DNA of 64,000 nt from Solimonas marina (lineage in GTDB: Bacteria; Pseudomonadota; Gammaproteobacteria; Nevskiales; Nevskiaceae), in NCBI RefSeq assembly GCF_012241385.1, contig NZ_JAAVXB010000015.1, positions 1 to 64,000 on the forward strand, read 5' to 3'. Positions within the stretch are counted from its first letter, which is position 1. The number at the start of each line of letters is the position of its first letter. Made by a program: the position numbers and the translations under genes. The notes under the pieces are model-generated. The model ran no database searches. It was given only the letters and a program-made list of their open reading frames with translations, and was not told the DNA's origin. Positions 44,362 to 54,630 of this stretch are shown here, piece by piece.

Positions 44362-46515
44362 ATGTCGTACCCCAATTCGCACCCTCGCGCGCGTCGCGCG
44401 CTGTTGCTGCTCGCCCTCGTTCCGCTCGGCGCCTCGGCCGCCGAAAGCGAGCCGACCACCCCGCTGGCCAGTGTGCTCGTCGAAGGACAACACCTCACCC
44501 CGGATTTTTCGTCCGCCACGCGGGCCGGCGATGACATCACGCCGCAGACCACCGTCGACACCGCCAGTCTGGTCCGCGACGTGCCGGGCGCGGCACTGAA
44601 CTTCAACGGCCCGCTCGCCGGCCAGGTCCAGTACCGTGGGCTGTTCGGCCCACGCAACACCGTCAGCATCGACGGCATGCACATCAATCCCGGCGGCCCC
44701 AACTGGATGGACCCGCCGCTGCACTACCTGCCGCGCCCCTATGCCGACAGTGTGACGATGATTCGCGGCATCGCGCCGGTCGCGGCCGGCATCGAGACGC
44801 TCGGCGGCGTGGTCGTCGCGCGCTCGCGACAGCAAGCCTACGGCGACAGCCGGCAGTGGCAGTACGGCGGCAGCGGCAGTATCACCGGCGCGTCCGTCGA
44901 CGACGGCCTGTCGACCGGCGTACAGCTCGGCGCCGCCAACGACACGCAGCGCGCCGATCTCGGCGCCGTTTACGAGCACGGACAGGATGCGCGTTACGGC
45001 GACGGCCGCATCGCCGACAGCGGTTACGAGCGCCGCTACGCCGCCGGCAACTACGGCCTGCGTCACGGCGCCAGCGAGTACAGCGCGCACCTGGTCTACG
45101 ACGACACGCGCGATGCCGGCAACCCGACCTTCCCGATGGACACCGAGTTCCTGCACACCGCCATCGCCCGGCTCGGCTACCGTCACGATCTCGACAACGG
45201 CGACGTCAGCGCTCGGCTGTACTACATCCATGTTCATCACGCGATGAACAATTATTCGCTACGTGAAACGCCGGATTTCAATTCGATGATGGACGGACCG
45301 GATCAGCGCCGCGTGCCGGCCAAGGCCTACGACTGGGGTTTCGATCTGGCACGCAGCCTGCGCCTGTGGGGTGGCCAGCTCCAGGGCGGCGTCAATGCCT
45401 ACCTGGCACGCAACAGCGCCGTCGTCACCGATCCGCAGATGGCGATGTTCCGCGTCGACGCCTTCGACGATGCGGTGCGCAATCTGTACAGCGCTTACGG
45501 CCAGTGGCAGGGCACGATCGCGCCGGCCACCACCTTCGCGTTCGGCACGCGCTACACGCACACCCACCAGAACGTCGGAGCCGGCGGCGTCGCCGCCAGC
45601 CTGCCGGCCGCCGCGCAGATGCTGGCGCAGAACTTCGCCGCCGCCGATCGCAGCAGCAGCGACAACAACGTCGACGTGATGACGCAGCTGCAATACGCGT
45701 TGCAGCCGACGACCCGCGTCGAACTGACGCTGGCACGCAAGACGCGCTCACCGTCATATCTCGAACGCGACGCCTACATCCCGCTGGAAACCACCGGCGG
45801 CGCGTCGGACGGCAACAACTACGTCGGCAATCTCGGCCTGAAGCCGGAAGTCGCCTACGAGGCCGATCTCGGCCTGGCCTGGCAACAAGGTCCGCTGAGC
45901 CTGACGCCGCGCGTGTTCTACAGCCGCATTCACGACTACATCCAGGGCGTCGCGGTCGACGGCTCGGCCAGCGATCTCGACCAGGCGACGGTGATGGTCA
46001 GCACGCTCAACGGCGACTCGACGCCGCTGCGCTACGAGAACGTCGGCGCGAAGATGTACGGCGCCGACCTGGGCTGGCAACTGCAACTGGCGACGGCCTG
46101 GCAGCTCGGCGGCGCCGTCGGCTATACGCGCGGCAAGCGCACCGACACGCACGACAACCTCTACCGCGTCGCGCCGCTGCACGGCGATGCTGCGTTGCGC
46201 TACGCGCATGCCGACTGGGGTGCCGACCTGGAAACGGTGTTCGCCGCCGCCCAGCACCACGTGTCGGCCGCCAACCACGATCCCGCCACCGCCGACGCCG
46301 AAACCGCCGGCTGGGCCATCGTCAACGTCGCCGCGCACTATCGCTTCGTCGCCAGCGGCACGCGCGTACAAGCCGGTGTCAGCAACGTCTTCGATCGCGA
46401 TTATGCCGATGCATTGAACGGCTACAACCGCGTGCAGAACAGCGATCTGGCGGTCGGCGAACGGCTGCCCGGTTACGGCCGCAACGTCTACCTGCAGCTG
46501 ACGCAGTCGTTCTGA
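44362..46515 (+). CDS. TonB-dependent receptor, probably for a metal (copper-type context)
   Basis: A 717-residue receptor with signal peptide (ALLLLALVPLGASAAES, about residues 13-29). The TonB box/plug has SVLVEGQHL, VQYRGLFGPRNTVSIDGMHINPGGP and PVAAGIETLGGVVV; the barrel ends YLQLTQSF. The ATG at 44362 has AGGAG 8 nt upstream. Met/His/Asn-containing loops (MHINPGGPNWMDPPLH) and the preceding DUF2946 gene suggest copper, like the OprC/NosA group. The substrate is inference. No glycine riboswitch precedes it, unlike the receptor at 14883. Confidence 0.9.
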   Translation: MSYPNSHPRARRALLLLALVPLGASAAESEPTTPLASVLVEGQHLTPDFSSATRAGDDITPQTTVDTASLVRDVPGAALNFNGPLAGQVQYRGLFGPRNTVSIDGMHINPGGPNWMDPPLHYLPRPYADSVTMIRGIAPVAAGIETLGGVVVARSRQQAYGDSRQWQYGGSGSITGASVDDGLSTGVQLGAANDTQRADLGAVYEHGQDARYGDGRIADSGYERRYAAGNYGLRHGASEYSAHLVYDDTRDAGNPTFPMDTEFLHTAIARLGYRHDLDNGDVSARLYYIHVHHAMNNYSLRETPDFNSMMDGPDQRRVPAKAYDWGFDLARSLRLWGGQLQGGVNAYLARNSAVVTDPQMAMFRVDAFDDAVRNLYSAYGQWQGTIAPATTFAFGTRYTHTHQNVGAGGVAASLPAAAQMLAQNFAAADRSSSDNNVDVMTQLQYALQPTTRVELTLARKTRSPSYLERDAYIPLETTGGASDGNNYVGNLGLKPEVAYEADLGLAWQQGPLSLTPRVFYSRIHDYIQGVAVDGSASDLDQATVMVSTLNGDSTPLRYENVGAKMYGADLGWQLQLATAWQLGGAVGYTRGKRTDTHDNLYRVAPLHGDAALRYAHADWGADLETVFAAAQHHVSAANHDPATADAETAGWAIVNVAAHYRFVASGTRVQAGVSNVFDRDYADALNGYNRVQNSDLAVGERLPGYGRNVYLQLTQSF

Positions 46516-46519
46516 TCGG

Positions 46520-46555
46520 GCGCCTGAGGCGTCGGCCCGCCGTCGCCTCAGGCGC
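46520..46555. terminator. Bidirectional hairpin between convergent genes
   Basis: A perfect 12-bp inverted repeat GCGCCTGAGGCG / CGCCTCAGGCGC separated by 12 nt, lying across the convergent 3' ends of the TonB receptor and the EamA transporter. No U run follows in either direction, so termination would need help. Confidence 0.55.
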
Positions 46556-47399
46556 TTGCCAGCAGCAAAATCGCCGGCACCGTCAGCGCCAGGCCGACGA
46601 GGTTGAAGCGCGGCAGCCGTTCACCGAACAGGACGATGCCGACCACCGCACCGAGCGCGACAACGCCGAGATTGGTCGCCGTGAACACCCGCGCCGGATC
46701 GTCGGCGAGCGCACGATGTGCGCGCAGATAGAACAGGATGTTGCCGAAATTCAGCACACCGAGCAGCACACCCGCCGCCAAGCTGCGCGCAGCCAGCGGG
46801 ATTCCGCGCGCGCGGCGCACGACGACGATCAGCAGCGCCACGAGCCACGACGTCGCGAACACGCACAGCAGCAGATCACCAAACGGCAGACCGCCGGCGG
46901 CGAGCTGTTTGAGCAGCACATCAATCGCGCCGAAGCCGACAAACACCAGCAACGGCAAGGCCCAGGCCGCCGGTGACATCGTGGTGTTCGCATCGCGACG
47001 CCAGACCAGGGCGATCAGGGCGAGCAGGCCGATCGCGATGCCCGCCAATAGCCGCGGTGTCGGCGTCTGCCCGAACACCGTGAACGCAGCGATCAGCGAC
47101 ACCAGCAGCGACAGTCGCTGCGCGACGTCGGAGCGCACGATGCCGGCGTGCCGCACCGAAGCGCCGAGCACGATGAAAATGGTCGGCAACAACACGCCGA
47201 GTGCCAGCAGCGGCAGCCATGGCAACGGCAGCGGCAGCGGCGCGGTCGCCACCGGACGCAGCAGGATCGCACTGCAGACCGCCGCCACCAGGTAATTGAC
47301 CGCGACCATCTGCGCCACATCAAGCCGCGCGCGCGGCGCCAATTTCAGCAGCACCGAAACCAGGACACTGCAAACAACCGCGAAGACGAGATTGAACAT
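46548..47399 (-). CDS. EamA/DMT-family transporter
   Basis: A 283-residue inner-membrane protein with ten predicted helices in two EamA repeats, from MFNLVFAVVCSVLVSVLLKL to VGLALTVPAILLLASA. GEXXPxFNLVG (GERLPRFNLVGLAL) precedes the last helix, as is usual. Substrate not predictable; drug/metabolite exporters are the usual role. Confidence 0.85.
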   Translation of the reverse strand: MFNLVFAVVCSVLVSVLLKLAPRARLDVAQMVAVNYLVAAVCSAILLRPVATAPLPLPLPWLPLLALGVLLPTIFIVLGASVRHAGIVRSDVAQRLSLLVSLIAAFTVFGQTPTPRLLAGIAIGLLALIALVWRRDANTTMSPAAWALPLLVFVGFGAIDVLLKQLAAGGLPFGDLLLCVFATSWLVALLIVVVRRARGIPLAARSLAAGVLLGVLNFGNILFYLRAHRALADDPARVFTATNLGVVALGAVVGIVLFGERLPRFNLVGLALTVPAILLLASA

Positions 47400-47480
47400 C
47401 GGCGATCAGAGCACGGGGGACGGCGCGCATGCTGACCGCAGACTCCGCCCACGACAAGCCGCCGAGGACCGCCGCCGCGC

Positions 47481-48287
47481 TCAGGCCGTGTGATCGGCGT
47501 CGATCTCCGTTTGCAGCGTGCACTCGAACGCGGCGCGCGCGTCGTGATAGTCCCAGCGCTCGGCGATGCAGCGGCGACCGGCAGCGATGCGCAACAGATT
47601 CACGGAGTTGTTGGCCTCGAAGCGGATCCGCGACGACAGCGCGGTACCGGCCTGCAAGGCCCACAGGCGCCGCGGCAACTGCGGGAAAGCTGCCTGCAGC
47701 TCGGCCACGTAAGGCAGGTGGATATGCCCACCGAGGATCAGGTCGGCACCCGCTGCCGACCATGCCGAAATGGCTGCAGCATGCCCGTGCAGGCGATTGT
47801 GTGCGTCGCGTTCGCGGACCACATGCACGGGCTGGTGCGTCACCAGAACACGCAGCTGGCCGGGGCGCGCCTGCCGCAGCTGCGCGGCCGCCCACTCGAC
47901 TTGCTGCGACGACACCTCGCCATCGGTATGCCGCCACGGCCGCGTCGTATTGAGGCCGATCAACAGCAGATCGTCGCGCGCCATCGTGCGATCGCCAGCC
48001 GGCCCCAAAGCTTGCCGATAGTGCCGATAGGGATCGACACAGCGCGTCCACAGACCAAGCAGCGGGATGTCGTGATTGCCGGGCACCATGAAGCGCGTCG
48101 CAATGCCGAGCGCGTCGAAATAGCGTCGCGCAGCGGCGAACTGCGCGCGCCGGGCGCGCTGCGTGATATCGCCCGACACCACCAACAGGTCCGGTCGCTG
48201 ATGTCGGACCAGCACCTGCAACGCCGCCGCCACCGGGCGCCGCTCGGTGCCGAAGTGGGGATCCGAGACCTGCAGCAATACCGTCAT
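47481..48287 (-). CDS. Calcineurin-like metallophosphoesterase
   Basis: A 268-residue cytoplasmic enzyme with the full motif set: DPHFG (about 9-13), GDITQRAR (about 40), GNHD (about 71-74), VTHQPVH and GGHIHLP. It resembles CpdA-type phosphodiesterases. Its ATG overlaps the stop of the lipid-kinase-like gene (ATGA), so the two are co-translated. Confidence 0.9.
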   Translation of the reverse strand: MTVLLQVSDPHFGTERRPVAAALQVLVRHQRPDLLVVSGDITQRARRAQFAAARRYFDALGIATRFMVPGNHDIPLLGLWTRCVDPYRHYRQALGPAGDRTMARDDLLLIGLNTTRPWRHTDGEVSSQQVEWAAAQLRQARPGQLRVLVTHQPVHVVRERDAHNRLHGHAAAISAWSAAGADLILGGHIHLPYVAELQAAFPQLPRRLWALQAGTALSSRIRFEANNSVNLLRIAAGRRCIAERWDYHDARAAFECTLQTEIDADHTA

Positions 48288-49249
48288 TCGACCGCCGCCC
48301 TCGCCGCTGGCGCCGGCATCAGGAATTGCAGCGCACCAGGCTTGGCACGAAACCGCAACGGCAGCCGCATCCAGACGATCTCGCCGTCGATGCCGACCTT
48401 GATCCGGCGCCGCGCCCAGCGCCGCGGCCGGACCTCCAGCTCGCGGAACACCAGGCTCTGCACCTGATCGGCATCGCCCAGACGGCCGAGCGCACCACGC
48501 AAGGTCAGCCCCAGCATCGCCAGCGCGCCGATCGGCCGCGGGTGCACGGCGACCAGATGTCCGTCGTCGAGGGCGGCCGCGTCGTCCAGCCCGACGCGCT
48601 CGAGCTGCAGACGGTTGTTGCCGACGAACAAGGTCGGCGTTTTGATGCGCCGGATTTCGCCGTCGATGCCGAATTCCAGATGCAATTGCCGCTGTTCGCG
48701 CAACAGGCTGCGCAAACCCGACACCAGCGCAACGAGCCGGCTGCGGCCATAACGCTGCTTGTACGCTTCGCGATCTTCAAGCAGCTCCGGATAGAGACCA
48801 AGACTGGCATTGACGAGAAAGCTGCGATTGTTGACGCAGCCGACCTGCGTGGGCTGCGGCGTCGCCGTCAATAAGGCGCGCGCCGCGGCCGCCGCATCCT
48901 GCGGCACGCCGTGCACACGCGCAAAGTAGTTGAAAGTGCCGAGTGGCACGATGCCAAACAACACGCCACTGTCGGCGGCTTGCTGGGCGACGGCGCTGAT
49001 CGTGCCGTCGCCACCGGCGGCGATCACGGCGCCGCGCACCGCGCGTGCCCGCTCGACAGCATCCTGCGCTGCCGCCACCACGTCGCCGCCTTTTTCGATC
49101 AGCACGAACTCGTGCGAGCGCCCGGCGGCCGTGAAAACCTTCGTCATCGCTGCACGCGTGTCATCGGCGGCGTCATGGCCAGAGCCGGCGTTGGCGACGA
49201 TGAACAACGGCGTCGAAGCAGAGAACGCGTCGGGGGCGTCGACGGCCAT
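48284..49249 (-). CDS. Diacylglycerol/sphingosine kinase-like protein (YegS/DagK family)
   Basis: A 321-residue lipid-kinase-fold protein. IVANAGSGHDA near the start, the ATP-binding AAGGDGTISAVA (about 79-90), GIVPLGTFNYFARVHG and SLGLYPELLEDRE match the DAGK catalytic domain. Phosphorylates a lipid alcohol or diacylglycerol by homology. Operon with the metallophosphoesterase downstream. Confidence 0.9.
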   Translation of the reverse strand: MAVDAPDAFSASTPLFIVANAGSGHDAADDTRAAMTKVFTAAGRSHEFVLIEKGGDVVAAAQDAVERARAVRGAVIAAGGDGTISAVAQQAADSGVLFGIVPLGTFNYFARVHGVPQDAAAAARALLTATPQPTQVGCVNNRSFLVNASLGLYPELLEDREAYKQRYGRSRLVALVSGLRSLLREQRQLHLEFGIDGEIRRIKTPTLFVGNNRLQLERVGLDDAAALDDGHLVAVHPRPIGALAMLGLTLRGALGRLGDADQVQSLVFRELEVRPRRWARRRIKVGIDGEIVWMRLPLRFRAKPGALQFLMPAPAARAAVE

Positions 49250-49371
49250 GGCGGCATTGGCTGCGGAGTGGAGCGCCTATTGGACCTGCGCCGGTCTGAA
49301 CCGCCGCTGATGCATGCACCGCGACCGCCCGGACGCCGCGTCGCGCGACGTCCGGGCACGCAAAACACCGC

Positions 49372-51867
49372 TCAGATCGGCGAGCCGGGTGGAATGCGAA
49401 TGTCGTAGCGACCGCTGCGCAACGCGTCCTTCATCTCGGCGGGATGCTCGAGCAAGCTCGCGAGCCACAGGTCGTGCGCCTGCTGCACAGGATCCTTGGC
49501 CTTGGCGTGACTGAGCCTGACGCCCAGCGCGGCCAGCTTCTCGCTGACGATCGCCGCTGCCGTGGACGACAACGGGGCCGACGGTTTCAGCGGCACCGCG
49601 CCCGGCACCGCCGGTGCGGAGACGCCATACAGCCGGCGCGCCAGCATGATGACCGTACGCAGTTGCACGCGGCGCGCGACCTCCGCTTCAGCCGCATTCT
49701 TCGGCTGCGCCGAAAAAACGCGCTGTATGACCATGTCGATCATCGTGCCGAGTCCCAACGGCTGCGGATCGCGTGCCATGGCCTCGACGAGTCCGTTGAT
49801 CCGCTCGGGCTTGAACATCGCGTCCAGCACAATGTCGGCCGCCACCTCCGCGGCCATCCCGGAATCGAACGAGCGCGACATACGGCTAGTGAAAATCTCG
49901 ATGTCGTTCTGCGGGTCGGGGACCCCCGACGTCTGCGCGGCCAGCAGCTTAAGCTGCTCGGGGCTGAAGGTCAGCTCGGATGGCGCCAGTGCATCGAGCA
50001 GCACCTCGACCGCCGCCTTCTGCGTAGCGCGCGGCACTGGCGCCAGCAAGTCTTCGTCGCCGTGTCCGTTGAGCGGATAGCCATAGTCCGCACCAGCGAT
50101 CAGCTTGGCGGTGGCCTCGGCCTGATAGCGATGATAGAGATAGATCGGCACGATCCGGCGCCGCAACTCGAACACCGCCGAACCCTTGGGCAGGTTGTTC
50201 AACCCGAAGTGATCGAGCGCAATTCGGCGAATGCGCATCACATGTTTCATTTCCTCGACGGGATCGGTGCCGTTGACCCACGGCGCCGCCAGTGGCGCGA
50301 GGATTTCGTCAGAGCGGCCTTCGGGCTGACCACGGTAGATGTAATGCCGCAACGCCTCATCGACCTTGCGCGACCGCACGGCCGGCGGATCTTCCGAGTA
50401 CAAGGCGTACGCGGAAATCTTGTCCCACTCGCCTATCCCCACGCCATAGGCATCGCTGAAGTCCAGGTGATCGCCGACGATCTTGATCAGCGGCGCAGGA
50501 TAGTCGAGGACCGAACTGCGGCCCTGGGTATTGGACGCAAAGTTGTGCTCGAAGCCGAGCACGTGCCCGGCCTCGTGCGCAGTCAATTGCCGCAGGCGCG
50601 CCAAGGCCAGCTCGACCGGGTCGTTCGGCCCGCCCTTGCCGCTGTTGGCCGTGCCGAGCAGCCCCTCAAACATGATGATGTCCTGGCGCGTGCGCTGCGA
50701 ACCGAGCAGCACGTCACCATGCACAATTTCACCGGTGCGCGGATCAAGGACCAGATGACCGTAAGACCAGCCGCGCGTCACGCGGTGGCTCCAGAAAATC
50801 ATGTTGTAGCGCGCATCGTAGGGATCGGCGCCCTTCGGCAATACCTTGACCTGGAAAGCGTCGATGTAGCCCATCGCATCGAAGGCTTGTTTCCACCAAC
50901 TCGCGCCGTCGATCAAGGCCTGCTGAATCCTCGGCGGCGCGGTGTTGTCGACGTAGAACACGATAGGCTTCTTGACGGTCGAACGCGCCGCCGAGGGATC
51001 GGTCTTCTGCAGCCTGAAGCGGTGCGCCAAGCGCGTCACCAATGGCTTGTCGAGCGGCGCCGAAAAGTCCGTCACGACGTTGTCGAAACCACCGATGCGC
51101 GGGTCGTAGACACGAGGCTGATAGCCATCGTCAGGCAGGCGAATGAGGCTGTGGTGCAGCTTGACCGTCACTACATTCGAATCCGGCGTGACGTCTTGGA
51201 TTTCCTTGCCTGGATCGTCGGTGCGAAATGTGAACGTGGCGTCCACTTCGAGGTTGTCCGGATACGCACGCGCGGACGTCGCGTCGACCATCGACAACGC
51301 GGCGTCTTGCCGAAAGTGGCCCTGACCGGCGTGGTTGAGGTTGTCGAGCATGCCCCAGGCATCCCGCGTGAAAAAGCTCGACAGGTCGACGATGGTCGAC
51401 CCGTCGGCCAGGGTCGCGATGACATCGCCCGCCCAGACCGCCGATGTCGGAAACGACTGCTCGGCGCCCAACTGTTCGAGCGGCGAAGCGGACGCCTTGA
51501 AGGCGGTGTTTTCGTACTCTGCGACGACCCGCTGGCCGACGCGGCGAAATCGCAGCAGGCGGCTCGGACCGAATTTGCTGCGCTCCATGTGCGTCGAGGG
51601 CGCCCCGGTACCCTGCGACATCATGCTGTGGTGAATCACGCGCATCATCACGCCGGACGCGTCCGGCGGCGGCAACTGCGCCAGCACCCGATTGTCGGCG
51701 CGGTCGATATAGAGCGGAAACAGCCCGGGCTTTTGCTGGTAGCCGGTCGAAACCTTGGCCCATTGGCTCGCGGTCAACGTCGCGGCTTGAGCCGGCGTCA
51801 GCGCCGACAATAGGCTGAGAAATGCCAGGGCCAGTGCGGCGCCGGCGATACGTCCCTTGATTTGCAT
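49372..51867 (-). CDS. Large exported zinc metalloprotease (DUF5117/DUF4953-type)
   Basis: An 831-residue protein with signal peptide (ALALAFLSLLSALTPAQA, about residues 10-28). The metal site is LTAHEAGHVLGFEHNFAS (HExxHxxxFxH, about residue 415), preceded by YVDNTAPPRIQQALIDGASWW and WSHRVTRGWSYGH, the usual layout of the DUF4953 zinc-dependent metalloprotease group. The ATG at 51867 has GAGAG 8 nt upstream and begins the signal peptide. Probably periplasmic or secreted. It stands alone. Confidence 0.88.
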   Translation of the reverse strand: MQIKGRIAGAALALAFLSLLSALTPAQAATLTASQWAKVSTGYQQKPGLFPLYIDRADNRVLAQLPPPDASGVMMRVIHHSMMSQGTGAPSTHMERSKFGPSRLLRFRRVGQRVVAEYENTAFKASASPLEQLGAEQSFPTSAVWAGDVIATLADGSTIVDLSSFFTRDAWGMLDNLNHAGQGHFRQDAALSMVDATSARAYPDNLEVDATFTFRTDDPGKEIQDVTPDSNVVTVKLHHSLIRLPDDGYQPRVYDPRIGGFDNVVTDFSAPLDKPLVTRLAHRFRLQKTDPSAARSTVKKPIVFYVDNTAPPRIQQALIDGASWWKQAFDAMGYIDAFQVKVLPKGADPYDARYNMIFWSHRVTRGWSYGHLVLDPRTGEIVHGDVLLGSQRTRQDIIMFEGLLGTANSGKGGPNDPVELALARLRQLTAHEAGHVLGFEHNFASNTQGRSSVLDYPAPLIKIVGDHLDFSDAYGVGIGEWDKISAYALYSEDPPAVRSRKVDEALRHYIYRGQPEGRSDEILAPLAAPWVNGTDPVEEMKHVMRIRRIALDHFGLNNLPKGSAVFELRRRIVPIYLYHRYQAEATAKLIAGADYGYPLNGHGDEDLLAPVPRATQKAAVEVLLDALAPSELTFSPEQLKLLAAQTSGVPDPQNDIEIFTSRMSRSFDSGMAAEVAADIVLDAMFKPERINGLVEAMARDPQPLGLGTMIDMVIQRVFSAQPKNAAEAEVARRVQLRTVIMLARRLYGVSAPAVPGAVPLKPSAPLSSTAAAIVSEKLAALGVRLSHAKAKDPVQQAHDLWLASLLEHPAEMKDALRSGRYDIRIPPGSPI

Positions 51868-52185
51868 GTGGTGCTCTCGAATGTTCGACGCCCGGCCATC
51901 GCCGCCGGACTTGGACGCGAGATTCCTGTCGATGCCATCGCGGCGCCCCAAACACCACACCGACTCACCATCGCGCGCATTCCATAGTGACGCAGGCCAT
52001 GAGCACGATGTGGTTAATCTTTTGTCATCCGCAACCACGGTAGTACGACGGCGTCCGCGCGAGTGCGTGCGCTACCGACGAGCACCGGCGTTCGAAACGC
52101 ACTGATCGCCATCACTTCGGCGCCGAGATTAGAGCCGGCTCACAAGCTGCCGCGATCACATCGCCGCGCGCGCCGACGCATCGCG
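51868..52185. other. Intergenic region, nothing recognised
   Basis: About 320 bp between the metalloprotease start and the end of the small exported protein gene. It must contain the metalloprotease promoter. I see no sigma-54-type element, riboswitch, terminator with U tract or small ORF with a ribosome site. Confidence 0.5.
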
Positions 52186-52578
52186 TCAGCGGCTCGGTGT
52201 GAAATCGGGTTGTGGCGGGTCGGGATCAGGCGCCAGCGCAGGCTCGCGGCCCAGCGCCTCGAGGATCGTCCGTTTCGAATCGGCCGACATCGTGTTGGGG
52301 TCTTCGTTGGCGCGATACCACTCGCCGACGCGCTGCGTCACGCTTTTCTTCGCTGCCACCTGGTCGTCGGCGCCCGGCAAGCCCTTGATGATGTCGTGCA
52401 GCTTGCGATCGGACTTGGCGAACGGATCCTCGTTCGGCCGCACGATCACCGTCGGCAGATCATCATCGTCGTCCTTGGCCTTTGGCCCCTGCGCGGCCGC
52501 CACGCCCACGCACAGCAGCGTCAGGCCGGCTGCCAGCCCGCCGACGCGGCGGCCACAATCCGCTGCACCCATCGCCAA
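52186..52578 (-). CDS. Small exported protein of unknown function
   Basis: A 130-residue protein with signal peptide (GLAAGLTLLCVGVAAAQG, cleavage near residue 30). An Asp-rich stretch (KAKDDDDDLP) is followed by VIVRPNEDPFAKSDRKLHDIIKGLPG and a Pro-rich C terminus (APDPDPPQPDFTPSR). No family recognised. It lies 63 nt after the nucleotidase-like gene on the same strand. Confidence 0.68.
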   Translation of the reverse strand: MAMGAADCGRRVGGLAAGLTLLCVGVAAAQGPKAKDDDDDLPTVIVRPNEDPFAKSDRKLHDIIKGLPGADDQVAAKKSVTQRVGEWYRANEDPNTMSADSKRTILEALGREPALAPDPDPPQPDFTPSR

Positions 52579-52641
52579 CCCCTGATCGCATCCACGGTTT
52601 TCGACTCGGAGCTGCCGGCTGAGTTCCGCAACGCAAAACCT

Positions 52642-54630
52642 TCAGTGCAGAGCGCGCAGGTCGACCGTGTAGCGCGCGCGGCCATCGCTCAGCGCCTCAC
52701 GCTCGCGAATGCCGGGCAACCCCGCAGCGCGGGCGACCGCGGCCTTTCCGGCCGCCGTGTCGAAACGCAATGGCCCGTGCAGATGCAACGGCGCGAACGA
52801 CCAGGCGCGCGACGGCAGCTGGCTGCGCTTCAGGTGCGGATGCTGTTTCAGCCACTCGACGATCTGCCCGCGAATGTCGTCCTGAGACGACAGGATGGTC
52901 TGCCGCCCCTTGAGCACCGGACTGCTGCTGGCGCGGTAGTTGTTCGTCGCGACGATCACCATCTGCGTCGGCGCGATCGGCTTGCCGTCGATGCTCAGCT
53001 CGGTGATGCGTTGCCCTTCCGGCTGGCTCGGGTCGATGACGTAGTGCAGCCCGGCGCCGGCGAAGTGATCGACGTTGAACCCGGCCACCTTGTTGTTGAT
53101 CAGATCCTGAGGCTCGCGTGTGGCCGGGTCGAGTCGCTGGTAGCGTTCGGCGCTCAGCTCCAGCCAGCGGCGCAGCGTATTGCCGTCGATGCGCACCGCG
53201 GCCATGGTATTGCTGAACTGGTAGAGATCGGCGGCGCTGCGGCGACTGACCGCACCGGGCGCGATGTCGGTGTAGTCGTCGGGGCCAGCATAGCCGGTCT
53301 TGAACGAGGCCGACGCCGACAGCAGCGGCTCCTGGCGCCACGACGGTCGGTTCTCGGCAATCCAGCGGCGTACGTAATTGAGCTGCACGGCATTGACCAG
53401 TGCCAGCGTCGACTCGTCGCCGACGTCGGAAAAGTACGAGCTGAGCCGGAAGCCGGTGCTGCCGATCGGCTTTTGCAGGTATTCGACAGCCGCTTCGTGC
53501 ACCTCCTGGACCAGCGGCCGTATCCGCGGATCAGGCGCCACGCAGTCGCCGGACGCTGGACAGATCGGCTGCAGCTCCGCGTTCGACGTTTGTGTGTCGA
53601 CCTTCCACTTGCCGTTCTCGCGCTTCAGGTCGAGATGAATGACACCGAGGTATTTGCCCCACATGCCGGCCATCACCGCCGGCACGCCGCGAATCAGGCC
53701 GCGCTTCTCGTCGACGCCGGGCAGATCGGCGAACGCGCCCGGAAACGGCTTGTGCATATGGCCCATGAGAATGGCATCGATGCCCGGCACGCCGGCCAGA
53801 TACCAGGCCGGGTTTTCCATCTTCGGCGTGTAGGCGCTGGCATCCGGACCACCGTGGACGAGGGCGACGATGAGATCCGGATGCTTGCCCTGCAGTTCCG
53901 GCAGCCAGCGCTTGGCCGCGTCGACGGCGCTGGTCGCGTTGATCTTGCGCTGCAGGTTCAGGCGATCCCAGTCGGTGATCTGCGGCGGCGTGAAGCCGAG
54001 CAGGCCAATGCGCAGTGTCACCTTTTGCATGTGGCCGTCCGGTGCCTTCGCCTCGAAGGTCTTCTGCACAATCGCGTACGGCGGATACAGGGGCTTGCCG
54101 TCGAGATCGGAATAGACGTTTGACAGCACCAGCGGATAGTGCGGCCCGGCACAATGCTGCGTCTTCACGTTCTCGACATTGAACGCGGCGCCGGTGACCT
54201 GACCCAGGTAGTCGAGGCCGTAGTTGAACTCGTGATTGCCGATGGTGCCGCCGTCGTAACCGAGCGCATCCATCGCCCGATACACCGCCAGCTCGCGCTT
54301 GCACGGCAGGTTCTCGACGCGCGCCTCATAGTCGGCCAAGACCGTGCCTTGAATGGTGTCGCCGGCGTCGAGCAGCACATTGTTCGGATACTGGTGTCGT
54401 GCACTGTCGATCAGCGTCGCGGTACGCTCGAAGCCCAGCGTCGGGTCCGGCTTGGCGCGGTAGTAGTCGTAACTGAGGACGTTCGAATGCAGGTCGGTGG
54501 TCTCCAGCAAGGCCATCGACAAGGTGCTGCCATTGGCGGGCACCTGCACATCGGCATCGGCGCCCGACGGGCCGTGACAGGCCGCCAGCCAGGACAACAA
54601 CCCGACTGCCACGCAAATTCGAACACGCAT
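52642..54630 (-). CDS. 5'-nucleotidase/2',3'-cyclic phosphodiesterase family lipoprotein
   Basis: A 662-residue protein with lipobox LLSWLAAC. N-terminal metallophosphatase domain: ETTDLHSNVL, DAGDTIQG, GNHEFNYGLDYL, ALVHGGPD and GHMHKPFPG. C-terminal 5'-nucleotidase domain: SRRSAADLYQFSNTMAAVRIDG and ATNNYRASSSP. This is the CpdB-like periplasmic order, but with a lipid anchor. It lies about 80 nt downstream of recJ. Confidence 0.92.
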   Translation of the reverse strand: MRVRICVAVGLLSWLAACHGPSGADADVQVPANGSTLSMALLETTDLHSNVLSYDYYRAKPDPTLGFERTATLIDSARHQYPNNVLLDAGDTIQGTVLADYEARVENLPCKRELAVYRAMDALGYDGGTIGNHEFNYGLDYLGQVTGAAFNVENVKTQHCAGPHYPLVLSNVYSDLDGKPLYPPYAIVQKTFEAKAPDGHMQKVTLRIGLLGFTPPQITDWDRLNLQRKINATSAVDAAKRWLPELQGKHPDLIVALVHGGPDASAYTPKMENPAWYLAGVPGIDAILMGHMHKPFPGAFADLPGVDEKRGLIRGVPAVMAGMWGKYLGVIHLDLKRENGKWKVDTQTSNAELQPICPASGDCVAPDPRIRPLVQEVHEAAVEYLQKPIGSTGFRLSSYFSDVGDESTLALVNAVQLNYVRRWIAENRPSWRQEPLLSASASFKTGYAGPDDYTDIAPGAVSRRSAADLYQFSNTMAAVRIDGNTLRRWLELSAERYQRLDPATREPQDLINNKVAGFNVDHFAGAGLHYVIDPSQPEGQRITELSIDGKPIAPTQMVIVATNNYRASSSPVLKGRQTILSSQDDIRGQIVEWLKQHPHLKRSQLPSRAWSFAPLHLHGPLRFDTAAGKAAVARAAGLPGIREREALSDGRARYTVDLRALH

